Source: Curvularia sp. ZM96 | Lineage: Eukaryota; Ascomycota; Dothideomycetes; Pleosporales; Pleosporaceae | DNA: 64,000 nt | NCBI GenBank assembly: GCA_022457065.1 | Contig: JAJGBQ010000003.1 | Location: forward strand, 930,001 to 994,000 | Direction: 5' to 3' | Shown here: in pieces, positions 35,679 through 44,964 of the stretch | Layout: every line of letters begins with the position of its first letter | How positions within the stretch are numbered: position 1 is the stretch's first letter | Translations under genes and position numbers: made by a program | The notes under the pieces: model-generated | Database searches by the model: none | The model's input: the letters and a program-made list of their open reading frames with translations, nothing else | What the model was told of the DNA's origin: nothing

Positions 35679-36282
35679 ACATGCTCTCCCAATTCTAGGT
35701 CCAGACACAGATTCGACAAAACTTAGTATCCTCCCTCCTCGATGCCCTCATTATCAAGCGAGTCATTGGCCACCTCCTGTTAAACTTATTAGAAACGTAA
35801 TCTGTGTAAAGGGCTTCTAGCAGTTATTACACGGGGTTTTTTTTAGAATCCTTAGCCTTTTTTGCTTGTTCGCGTTGGTACTTGTTGACATGCTCTTTGT
35901 TGGCTTGATTCCAATCCCGCTTGAGTGTCTTTACGTGTTCTTTATTTTCTTCCGTCCATTCTTTATATTTAGCTCTAAGCTCCTCCTTGTGGGCTACTTT
36001 ATAGATCTTCTTTTGCTTCTAGTTTCTTTCAGCCCGTTCTTGCAGAAGCTGAGCAATCTTATCTAGGTTTACCAGTTCCAGGCTTCGAATTTAGTACATG
36101 CAACTGTGGAGGTTCGCACCGTCATACTCCCGGTCACCCTTCTTCCAAAGTGCAAGACTCACAATTTGTCCAGGTGCCGATCATAGTCCAGAGCCGAAAG
36201 GTCAGAGTATGTTCGACGGCAAGCACGAGAGTCTGAGCAAATCCGAGAAGCACTGGGTTGCTAGGCTTAGGCTGGCAAATGA
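35679..36282. other. Gene-poor stretch between repeat copies
   Basis: About 600 bp with no supported gene. The string GATACTAAGTTTTGTC and CTTGATAATGAGGGCATCGAGGAGGG-like sequence near 35728-35775 resembles, on the minus strand, the end of the alpha-tubulin gene (AACGACTCACTTGATG... GAGGGCATCGAGGAGG), so a small duplicated tubulin 3' fragment may lie at 35725-35785. At 36268-36283 there is a remnant of the fold-back element end. Confidence 0.4.
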
Positions 36283-36283
36283 G

Positions 36284-36757
36284 TAGCTACCTTTAGAAGT
36301 AAAGCCCTACGTGCTAAGCAAGCGGTAAAGAATAAGTCGCTGCGACAACTACAGTTACTTCTAGAAGTAAGGTCCTACGTGCTGAGCACGTAGTAAAGAA
36401 TAAGCAGCTACCTTTAGAAGTAAAGTTCTACATGCATGTAGTAAAGAACAAGTAGCTGCGACAACTACAGCTACTCTTAAAAAGGTAAATAATAAACAAC
36501 TGTGACAACTACGGCTACTCTTAGAAGTAAAGTTTTACGTGCTAAGCACGTAGTAAAGAACAAGTAGCTGCAATGCCTTAGTTACCTTTAGAAGTAAAGT
36601 CCTACGTGCTAAGCACGCAGTAAACTGTGGCAACTACAGCCACCTCTAGAAACAAAGTCATATATACTAAGCATGTAGTTAAGAGTTAGTAGCTATAACA
36701 ACTATAGTTACTTTTAGAAGTAAAGTCCTACGTGCTAAGCAAGTAGTAGAGAATAAG
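36284..36757. repeat. Array of ~70-bp hairpin units, reverse orientation
   Basis: About seven diverged units carrying TTTAGAAGTAAAGTCCTACG, GTGCTAAGCACGTAGTAAAG and AATAAGTAGCTGCGACAACT words. Each intact unit holds two stem-loops: TACGTGC-TTA-GCACGTA, and AGTAGCTG with CAGCTACT around a 9-nt loop (for example 36451-36458 with 36468-36475). The array is the same sequence family as the interior of copy A in opposite orientation, and it is split on the right by the 3.83-kb element at 36760. Confidence 0.85.
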
Positions 36758-37217
36758 TAACGTACATCCCTTCGTAACGGAACAACCGCCGCAACGGACA
36801 AAACTATAGGTACTTTGACTTCGCAGCAACATCATAGCCTACAACCATCGTGAAAATCATGTTAGCCTACCTAGGTATATACTAGGGTTGATTCTGAGTC
36901 GATGCATGCCCACCAATACAAAAATTATAATCGTGTAGATACCTTCCCTCTAGATGTGCGAAGACACATGCTTCATCTTAATCATGCGCCTTACGAGTTA
37001 TACAATCACCACCATCAGTTTTATTAATCGTAACGCATCTATCGCTACTGTATACGTCTAGGTATTCGATAGAATCGTTCAGACCTGCTCCCTAGCGGTA
37101 AGGGCTAGTCAGTAAACTGATTCGTGCGTGACCGCCACACAGCCGGGTACCTTCGTACCTAATGCACCAATTAGCAGTGCTAACATAATCTCGAATGCTA
37201 AGCTAGCTAGATAGAGA

Positions 37218-37256
37218 TAAGCTCAAGACAACAAGTTACCTGATGTCTTGAGCTTA
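37218..37256. repeat. Perfect 13-bp stem, 13-nt loop hairpin
   Basis: TAAGCTCAAGACA at 37218-37230 and its exact complement at 37244-37256 enclose the loop ACAAGTTACCTGA. It sits inside the AT-rich left part of the 3.83-kb element. No tRNA or known RNA fold fits it. Confidence 0.8.
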
Positions 37257-37856
37257 CTGGATGAGCATCACGGTAATAATAACACCCTACAAGGTCAAGT
37301 ACGACAGTCAGCAGATATTAAAGTAATCCAAGCGACAGTAAATCTGTGAAACGACCTTACACCTACGATCTCTCTATGTATAGTCACGATCACAATCGGT
37401 TTCCAGATCTTATGTCAACTCTGTTCTTACCACACGAACCATGCGGCAGGGGTATTTCTACATACGTGCTAGTGCTTTACAGAGGTAGTCGTGTAAGGTA
37501 CACTATATAATGTTACCATGTAGCATTGTATATACTAGACAGCTGCCCCCTCTGCCAGAATAATGCGCTTATTAGTCCTAATATAGTAAAATGAGTGTGT
37601 TCTTCCATACAATTGTTAGGACTCAGCTCCATGCCACTGAACCAAACAACCAAAAAGGTAAGAATGATCAGCAGTATGCTGATACTCTGCATGGAACAGT
37701 ATATGTAGTAGAAGTGCCAACTCTCTCTACTAGTCACACTGACCAGGTCCTGGCAACGGTAGTCATACTTTTATTATTTAAAGACAAATCATTTTCGGAA
37801 CACTTTAGTAGTACGTCGTTCTTTATGTTTGCTGTAGATATTCTGCTTTTTAGCTA

Positions 37857-38190
37857 TCATTCTATAGCGTACTGAGAAGTGTTATCAAAACATGAACAAT
37901 CTCTGGCAATGTGTCCGGGTAAGCCACATCTTAAACACAAATTATAGTCCCACCGGAATTCACGGACAGTTTTCTCTGAAGCGTAGCAATCTTCTCTCCA
38001 ATGATTATATACACCGCAACGAAAACACTGATTTTGCTCACGAAGTTCAGCATGAAGCGCTTGTTCCAGAGCAATAACCCTATGTTTATCTGACTGACAA
38101 CAATCGTTCGGTGTATGATATCTATTTGAGGTATCGTTTCGAGCTACGAAGTACTTAGCGCTGTTGTTATAATGTGATTCTAGATAACTC
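37857..38190 (-). pseudogene. Double CCHC zinc-knuckle fragment (retroelement Gag-like)
   Basis: A minus-strand frame that has no start codon encodes two CxxCx4Hx4C knuckles: CFRCGVYNHWREDC and CLRCGLPGHIARDC, 19 residues apart, preceded by a helix-like stretch (ALEQALHAELREQNQ) and followed by a stop at 37857-37859. Paired knuckles of this spacing are typical of retrotransposon Gag proteins. No reverse transcriptase, integrase or LTR is seen nearby, so it is a fragment. It begins where the phosphorylase gene ends, in a different frame, and could instead be a spliced C-terminal extension of that gene (see findings). Confidence 0.65.
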
Positions 38191-39184
38191 GAGTAGAGAT
38201 AGGAAAAATATCCTCACCATGACCCTTCTTTGTGATGGCCGTATTGATTGGAAGTGCACCTTCAACCTCGGTTATTGGTATCACAGACAGCACTGCCTGG
38301 GCGCACGCTGCCGCTGTCGCCGCCGCGTATGGCTGCCACCGCTTGTTCTTGTGCGAGTCGGCGTAGTCAGAGATGCCGCGGATCACCAGACACGGAAAGC
38401 TGTTCATTAGCCCAGCCGCTTCCATCTCGAAGCAAAGCACGCTGCCCAACTCTGCGCTGATCTTGTCTCGTTCCGCCGCGTTCCTTATCACCTGGTTGCC
38501 CGATGCAATCGTGCCGTAATGTACTACCACCTCTTGCTCTCGCGGCTTCCGATCTATTAGATAGCTTTTGTCGCACTGCTTGCATGTTGCTCCTCCCTCA
38601 TGGTCGTACGTCGCGGCAAAGAGAGTGTCCGGGCCGGCAGCTTCTCGCGTGAAGCCCGGCAGGCTGTCTAGTTTAGAGAGATACTTAGACAGTCTGTATT
38701 TTCCCCTTATATGATTGGCCTTTAGGTTCGTGACCGCGTGAAGTAGGACTGTCGGCGGAGCGTCGAGCCACCCCGTGCGCTTAAACCCGCTCGGTGTAGC
38801 CTTGCCAGAATCGTACTGCACCACTCCGCCATGCACTTCATGCGGCTTGCTAACCACCACGTCTCCAAGCCTAATGTCTGCATCCTTGCTAGGCACGCCT
38901 CCTCCAACGCCTACCATCAGCGCAAAGCGCGTAGATGTGAACGCCAGCTTCATCTGCACAGCGACCGCGGCAGCTGAGTGGGTGCCCATTTGTCCTTCGG
39001 GCAGGCATGCGATAACAACGTTATGCTTACCAACTCGACCGCAGGTGTAGATGTTAGTGTCATGGGTGCCGGACGGGGGCGTGTCGTGCTCTTCGTCGAG
39101 CATCTCCTGCGCGGCCGCCAGCTCGACGGGCAGAGCGCACACCCAGCCTACCGTGTAGTCTTCGCGGCGCAGCTGGCGCGCCAT
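38180..39184 (-). CDS. PNP/UDP nucleoside phosphorylase-domain protein of the fungal NLR type
   Basis: An uninterrupted frame of 334 residues. It starts MARQLRREDYTVGWVCALPVE, the standard N-terminus of the PNP_UDP domain found at the front of fungal NLR (STAND) immune-type receptors. Further motifs are VVIACLPEGQMGTHSAA, FALMVGVGGGVP, DIRLGDVVVSKP, DTLFAA, VHYGTIASGNQVI, ELGSVLCFEMEAAGLMN and CLVIRGISDYADSHKNK, ending in the AYAATAAACAQAVLS helix. These cover the full domain including the FEMEAAG and SDYAD active-site segments. It stops 30 residues later (ISTRVI), with no NACHT or NB-ARC and no repeats, so it is a stand-alone domain or a truncated receptor. Its GC content is clearly higher than that of the surrounding element, which suggests capture. 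It lies fully inside the 3.83-kb TIR element. Whether it acts as an enzyme or a signalling domain is unknown. Confidence 0.88.
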   Translation of the reverse strand: MARQLRREDYTVGWVCALPVELAAAQEMLDEEHDTPPSGTHDTNIYTCGRVGKHNVVIACLPEGQMGTHSAAAVAVQMKLAFTSTRFALMVGVGGGVPSKDADIRLGDVVVSKPHEVHGGVVQYDSGKATPSGFKRTGWLDAPPTVLLHAVTNLKANHIRGKYRLSKYLSKLDSLPGFTREAAGPDTLFAATYDHEGGATCKQCDKSYLIDRKPREQEVVVHYGTIASGNQVIRNAAERDKISAELGSVLCFEMEAAGLMNSFPCLVIRGISDYADSHKNKRWQPYAAATAAACAQAVLSVIPITEVEGALPINTAITKKGHGEDIFPISTRVI

Positions 39185-40562
39185 GGGCTGCTATCAGTAA
39201 GGTAGGAACACAGAGAGGCTGTTGTGAGCACTTCTGGTGAAGAGAAAGTGGGTGTTTGTGAAGAGGTAGTCTGTTGGCCTGGCGGCAACGTTTGCTGCTG
39301 CTCAGCCTTGCGGCCTGCACAGTGGCCTGTATGCCACAGGTTGACAGCAGGCTGAGATGCAGGCTGATTGAGGTGTGGACGAACGCTGACTCCACGCCGT
39401 GGACATGGCTGTGGGGGCACGCGGCAAAGGCCGCCCGATTATTGGCCAGGCGTGCAACAATATGCATGACCTCTAGCCTCGCAACTGCCTGCTGCTTGGA
39501 AATCCGTACCGTCCTCGCTATGCTATGGTTGTGGAACTTCCTGCAAGGCACATGTGTCTTCTATATGCGATTAACAATGTGTTCGCTTTCTGTCCTACAC
39601 TTGTCAGCGGCCAATGCAGAGGGCGAGCGAAGGTACATACTGTGGTGTAGTAGCACGTGACTAGGCGAGTAGTATATATATATGGATTTCTATTCGGAGT
39701 AGATAGGCACCTTCTTCAATCAATTCACTACTAGCGATTACCTTTCGACCGCCTGATTGCGGGTCGCCCCTTGATCTACTTGAACCCGATACTTATCGTG
39801 CCACAATACTTAATACGGATGGGGATCTACTGGCACTCATTCGTAACAGGAAATCAACGGGCACTTTCTGCTCAGCGAGACTCAGGTATTACTGGCTCTC
39901 AGTTTCGGCCTTCTTCGAAGGTCGACTTCGATGCCGATAGTGAACAGTGGTGCGAGGAACGTTATTATGTCTAGCTCTAGCAGAGATGCTATTACACACG
40001 TTGGAAGACAACTCTAGGGCCAATACCTGACTAGCGGGGTCCATTATTACTGTAGTAAGCATCACAGCTTCCTATACTGAGTGCATGTCACGTCTATGCT
40101 CATAATAGAATAAAGACTAATAGAAAAAGTAACACGATCGACTAGAAGGAAGGTCACGTGATTATTTATTACAGATGACAAAGCTAGGCCCGTTGCGTTA
40201 AACTTTCATAGCAAATTGTACCAATCGCTTCCTCAACGGAGAAACTTTCTCATCACCACTACATATCGTTATCTAGCACGTCAAGACAAGGAGTTAGGAC
40301 TATTGTACCTAGAGATCTACTCAATATATCCGATAAGGAAATCCCAAGTAAAATAATTGCGTAGGCTAAGATGCTAGCGAAGGCACAAAATGTTGGCGCC
40401 AGCCCATTGACGACCTACGGCTGCACCATCACGTATTTTTCTATTACAGTTTCAATAGTTTATACAATTTATGCAAGCACAAATGATAGAAGTTTGTGAA
40501 TATCTTTAGGCAAGTTTTTCTACCTCTTATCTGCTTGCTTGGAGAAAAGTGTTCCGCTACAC
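39185..40562. other. Right part of the 3.83-kb element, no supported gene
   Basis: 39185-39660 is GC-balanced and probably holds the promoter of the phosphorylase gene. 39700-40560 is AT-rich. A plus-strand frame at about 39780-39920 reads LEPDTYRATILNTDGDLLAL, which has the look of a coding remnant but was not recognised. No transposase motif (DDE/D) was found. Confidence 0.45.
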
Positions 40563-40697
40563 CGGTTGTTCCGGTACGAAGGGATGTACGTTAGCTACCT
40601 TTAGAAGTACTATAATTTACAATTTGTATGTAAGCCAAAACGAGATACTATCCAGACTACCAGGCTAACATATGGTAGATATAATAAGGTGTTCTAG

Positions 40698-40826
40698 ATG
40701 GCCAACCTAGAAAGACATCACGAAATAGGGAGTTGTGAGGGGAAGCGAGATATGTCTTGCCCTACATGTGGTAGAGCAATTAAGAACAAGGGAAACCTGG
40801 AGAGACACATGGCTACTCACAAGTGA
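40698..40826 (+). pseudogene. C2H2 zinc-finger fragment
   Basis: A 42-codon frame starts MANLERHHEIGSC and contains one full C2H2 finger, CPTCGRAIKNKGNLERHMATH, ending HK at a TGA. The N-terminal part looks like the helix of a preceding finger (ANLERHHEIGSC). There is a stop immediately upstream in frame, so it is either the 3' exon of a lost gene (a possible acceptor TTCTAG precedes the ATG) or a degenerate remnant. It lies just outside the right end of the 3.83-kb element. Confidence 0.6.
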
Positions 40827-41482
40827 GCCATGGAGTATCACGGGCTGTACTGGGGGAAAGTGCTGGTGGTAGTGGTAGAAACTGTATTCTGATACCAGAC
40901 TAGGGTAGGAAAGAGACCCGGTCCTTACGGATATATGTCACGGGACAGTGGGTTACAAGTGAAATACTACTGACAGCCCGTAAACACCGGACTCTTAATC
41001 CAACAAAAGGTGAAGTTCCCGGGGCGCGTGAGTAAAGTCATCCAGGCGGCGATGGTGCAGGTGAAGTCTCCGGTTGTGGCGGTGAGCACGTTTGCTCGTT
41101 TTGGAGTCTGAGATGATCTTGAAGACGGGGATTTCGTTTTCGTGGTTTATACGGTTCGGCCGTCTCCAACACCTCCTCGCTGTTGGTGTCCTTCTTTCTT
41201 TCCATATCTTGCGCTGTCCTCTCTATTCAGGTTCGTAACAGACTGTTGCTCGTCAATCATGTGTTTCGCTATTTTTTAATCTCCTCAAAAGTATTTGCTT
41301 GTTCAGCCGAGCAAATGGTCGTGTTGGAGGGTCCTCTTCTTGTCACTTGCAGACAAGCACTGAAACAGCTTGAGGTGAAATACACTGTAAGAAAAAGTTG
41401 GTGTAACAGCCTGGCGCACTGCCTTTTGGCTCTCTCTCGCTCTCTCTATCAGTCTCACTATCTGCGTTTGCTAATCACCCCT
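40827..41482. other. Right edge of the repeat island
   Basis: About 650 bp without a supported gene. On the minus strand 41000-41170 has coding-like composition (KIISDSKTSKRAHRHNRRLH), but no family was recognised and the frame is short. Confidence 0.4.
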
Positions 41483-41651
41483 TCTCTCACTCAACCGGTA
41501 AAGTCGGAAAATCAACACAGCAAATAATAAGTCACTGTGACAACTACCGCTGCTTTTGAAAGTTGAGTCGTCAGTGCTAAAAAAAAACCCGTACACAATA
41601 GATAGCTGCGGCAACTACAGCTATTTTCCTGTTGTACCAGTTGTAAGAGAG
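41483..41651. mobile_element. Short TIR element, hairpin-unit family, copy B (reverse orientation)
   Basis: Starts CTCTCACTCAACCGGTAAAG with TCGGAAAATC and ends with the complement-type end TTTTCCTGTTGTACCAGTTG with TAAGAGAG. The interior has AATAAGTCACTGTGACAACT and AGCTGCGGCAACTACAGCTA words. It is 169 bp long and complete at both ends, and lies 324 bp from the stop codon of the MscS gene. Confidence 0.7.
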
Positions 41652-41974
41652 CCCTTCTCCTTGTCCTTCGACCACAACGAACCAGCCGATAATCACATCA
41701 TTCTGCCTTTTCTCCTCCTCCGACAAAAGAAGCTTCTCTTAAAGTAAGAAAAAGTATTACAAACTTTTTTCTTTCTTTTTTTACTGCTGATGAGTCAAGA
41801 AGTTGAGTTCGTGTGAGTGGGATTACAAAAAGAAGGAGGGGGAAAGGAAGAAAAAAGTAGAGTCTATGTCTATTTTAAAAAAGAAGGAAAAGGAAGGAAG
41901 GAATGTACAAGAAATTTGAAAAAAAGGGGTTGGATTCGAAGAAATCCCTCGATTTGAGTAGAGAAAGAGCCAGC

Positions 41975-44964
41975 TCAGTGGAAGCGTCTCATCTCGAACC
42001 CATCCGTATGGGATCGCATCGGCGGACTAAAGGTCCTTTCTGAATCCGCAGTGGTGGGTGGCAGCGCGCCCGACACACCAGGTGTATCGATGCTAGCTCG
42101 CACGGCGCTGGCAGATACAAGTCCCGATCGTGGATCCATGGTGTTCGTTCGAGGCGGAGTGTCGTAGTCCGTTGCTTCGGGGATACCAGCCATGACGGAC
42201 TCCTCATCGTTGCCGTGGCGGCTGCGGCCAAAGAAGCGGTTGCGGTGCGTGCGTTCGCGCAGCGTGGAAGATGCGTTTGTGCTTACGCGGTGGAGGCTGG
42301 TGCTGCGGCCGCTTTCCTGGGAGTTGCGACCGCCGCGATCCATGGAGTGGTTGGGAGATGTAACGCGGATGACGGTGGCGCGAGTGCGCGACTCGTTGTC
42401 TCGGTCTTCCAGGACGTCGCCGCTGGGGTCGTCGAGACCGACGGATTTCATGCCCAGAGAAAAGTCGACACGGCGGCCCATTTGCGCAAGTGTCTCTGGA
42501 GCTCGTGTACCGGGTTGACGCAAGATGGAGCCTCGGCGGCCAGGAGCGCCGGTGCCTGCAGATGTGGGAGGAGCACTGTCGGCAGCACCGTCTGCTGGAG
42601 CCACAAAAGGCTGATCTTGGGGTTCGTTGCGAATGCGGCCGTTGGGTTGATCGGGGGTGCCATTGATGCCAACACCAGGTGTAGCAGGGTTCTGCAAGTT
42701 TTGAAGGTAGACGGGGAATGACTCCTTTTGACCGGGGTAGCGCATACGGGGGCCTTCAATTTCGCATTCTTGGATAGCCATGGTGAGAGCACAGATGAAC
42801 TTGTTACGACGCTGCAATCTGAGCAATTCGTTCTGCCAGTTGGACTTGTAGAAGAAGACGACGTTGAGTTCAAGCCAGTGGACTTCCTGCACGGCGCGGA
42901 GTTCGGTGAGAATGTTGGTCTGATACTCGCGCTTTTCTGATGTGACGAATTCGAGGAGGACGTTACGGAGACGCTCAATCTGTTCCAGGGTAGTACCAAA
43001 CTTGATGATGATGGGAATGGCTTCGGCAAGGGCACCTGAGCGACGGTGATTGAGAATAAACAGTGTGTTGAGGTAGCTGTTAGGCGCTTGGACAATGTGG
43101 CCTTGCATCTTCTTGAACTCGGTGTAGAAAAGAGCGATTTCCTTGACGAAGTAGTCGTCACCTCGGCCGAGATCACCAGTATTACCGTAAACAGTGACAC
43201 GGTCACCGACGTCGTAAGGGTGCTTGACGAAGACGAAGATGCACGACTGCAGGAATTCCTGAGCAGTGGCAGAGAAGAGCCAGGACAGAGCGAGGAGAGC
43301 CGAGCCAGCAGATGTGAGCACACCTGCAGCGGAAGTTGAGATAAGCGAAATGAAGACAATGATGGTGATGATGACGACGATAAAGACAAAGACATCATCC
43401 AATTTGGAGACGACGCTGTCAAGATCCTTGAGAGAAGCAGTAATGGACTTGCGCTCACGGCCAATCTCCACACAGACGGCTTCGAGTTCTTCCATGGAGA
43501 TATCACCGTTCATATCCTTGTCGAACATGGAAAACGCAGCCGAAGCCTCGTCGTCGCTGTCGAAGGCATTGTTAAGATCGTCGGCGTGCACAGTCTCAGT
43601 TTCGGGTCGGGCAAAGGTTCGATATAGACGGCGGGCGAGCACTTGGGCACCACTCGTGGTACTGATGAGCTGCAGAACCACTTGGTGCGGGTGGCCGCTG
43701 TTAGTGACCTGGCGACCAGTAAAATCTCCAGCAACCTTTCCAGCAATGTCTCCGAACTTGTTGAAGCCAACCTTGATGTTCTTCTGTGCCTCAGTCAATA
43801 CCTGACCAGGGGTGCGGGCGCCAGACCGCGGCTGGTTCTCGTTCTGCTCAAACTCGGAGTCTTCCATGGCGATCTTTTCCTTTGAGAACCTGTACAACTT
43901 GGTAAGACTGCCGATTTGAAACTTGTTCAGCTCAATTCTGTCCTGGTATGTTCGGAGATGGAAGCTGATGGCGATAAGCTGGATGATGATCTTCTCGATG
44001 AAGTTGAGAACAAAACCGACAAAGAGGGATACGAGCACCTTGTTCATGTCGCGTTCCCATTCCCTAACCGTCTTGTTTCCATCCAGATGGTGGTTTGTCA
44101 TGGTCGGGAGGAAAGAGATTTCAATGGCCAGCCACCAGAAGAACAGGGTAGCGGGGAGCTCGAGCTGCTTGCCCATATCCCTCCATTTCTTGCTGTTGTT
44201 GGTGAAGAGACTAGAGATGAGACCAATTGGCCAGGGAAGTAGCTTAGCAAGCACCTGAAGTAGAGGTTAGCGCCTGAAATACCATGATACAGGGCAAAAC
44301 TTACTCTGCCGGCCCAAAGTGTCAACCAGACGATCATGAGCCAGATGGAAAACCAAACTAGCTTCACGCCGCCGACAGTGGCCTCCTTGAAAGCCAATGC
44401 TCCGACGAGCAGAGGAATCAAGATTATCAGCACCATGGGCGTGATGTACGTAAAGTACCTGACCAGCCATGACGAGTTGTGGACCCTTTTGAAGAACTTG
44501 GAGAAGCTTGTGGTGGGGTTCTCTGGTGGCTTGTAGCGAGCCGCCTGCTCGTGCAATGGGTTGGTAGCCGCATCGAAGTCGTCTACAAGGTCCTCACGGC
44601 GAGATCGGACTCGAGTCATGGAGCGATTCATGGACTGATTTCGCATGAGAGCCTCCTTCTCGTCGAGCCCTTGCTCAATTGCAAGCACGGCGAGGTCATC
44701 GTTGAGCCTGCTTGCCTGTTCGCGGGTTTGCGTGGGTGATTGTACGTTCTTCATGGATGGGATGTCTGGTTCGGTGTCGACAGTGAGGTGTGCGCCAGAA
44801 TGCGATCGGTTGTGGTGTGGTCGAACGTTAGTGTCCAGATGTGGTGGGTGGTGGTCGTCTCCATAAACGGTGCCGTCCTCGTCGGAAGATCGCTGGTGGT
44901 GGTGGGACGTGTTACTGTCCATGTCGTAGGTCGGCTCAGGCCGCTCAAAGTTTGGGGTCGTCAT
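41975..44964 (-). CDS. MscS-family mechanosensitive channel with EF-hand
   Basis: Two exons, 44305-44964 and 41975-44254, 979 residues. The N-terminal 150 residues are His/Asp/Ser-rich and disordered. Membrane segments occur at about 175-195 ([23 protein letters not shown] in part), 205-225, 250-270 and 295-315, then a cytosolic loop with an EF-hand ([21 protein letters not shown]; the calcium loop [12 protein letters not shown] is intact), two more membrane helices ([37 protein letters not shown]) and the MscS pore-to-beta region [20 protein letters not shown]. This order is that of fission yeast Msy1/Msy2, endoplasmic-reticulum channels that regulate calcium after hypo-osmotic shock. The C-terminal 250 residues are low-complexity and probably phosphorylated. 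The start codon choice is supported by the usual domain spacing. Confidence 0.94.

Larger units (their letters stand above)
36758..40593. mobile_element. 3.83-kb TIR element with TA target duplication, carrying cargo
   Basis: The ends 36760-36788 and 40563-40591 are inverted copies of 29 bp with one mismatch, beginning ACGTACATCCCTTCGTA. Both sides carry TA (36758-36759 and 40592-40593), the duplication made by Tc1/mariner/pogo-type transposases. Deleting the element and one TA joins GAATAAG-TA to GCTACCTTTAGAAG, which recreates a unit of the surrounding array (compare GAATAAGCAGCTACCTTTAG at about 36400). The inside carries a 334-codon nucleoside phosphorylase gene (minus), a CCHC knuckle remnant (minus) and AT-rich filler. 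I find no DDE transposase, so mobilisation would need one supplied elsewhere. It is about twice the length of usual mariner elements. Confidence 0.85.

Noticed and set aside
42215..42721. 168-codon plus-strand frame and the 352-codon minus-strand frame at 42448-43506
   Set aside because: Both are shadows of the MscS channel gene, whose own frame carries the domains.
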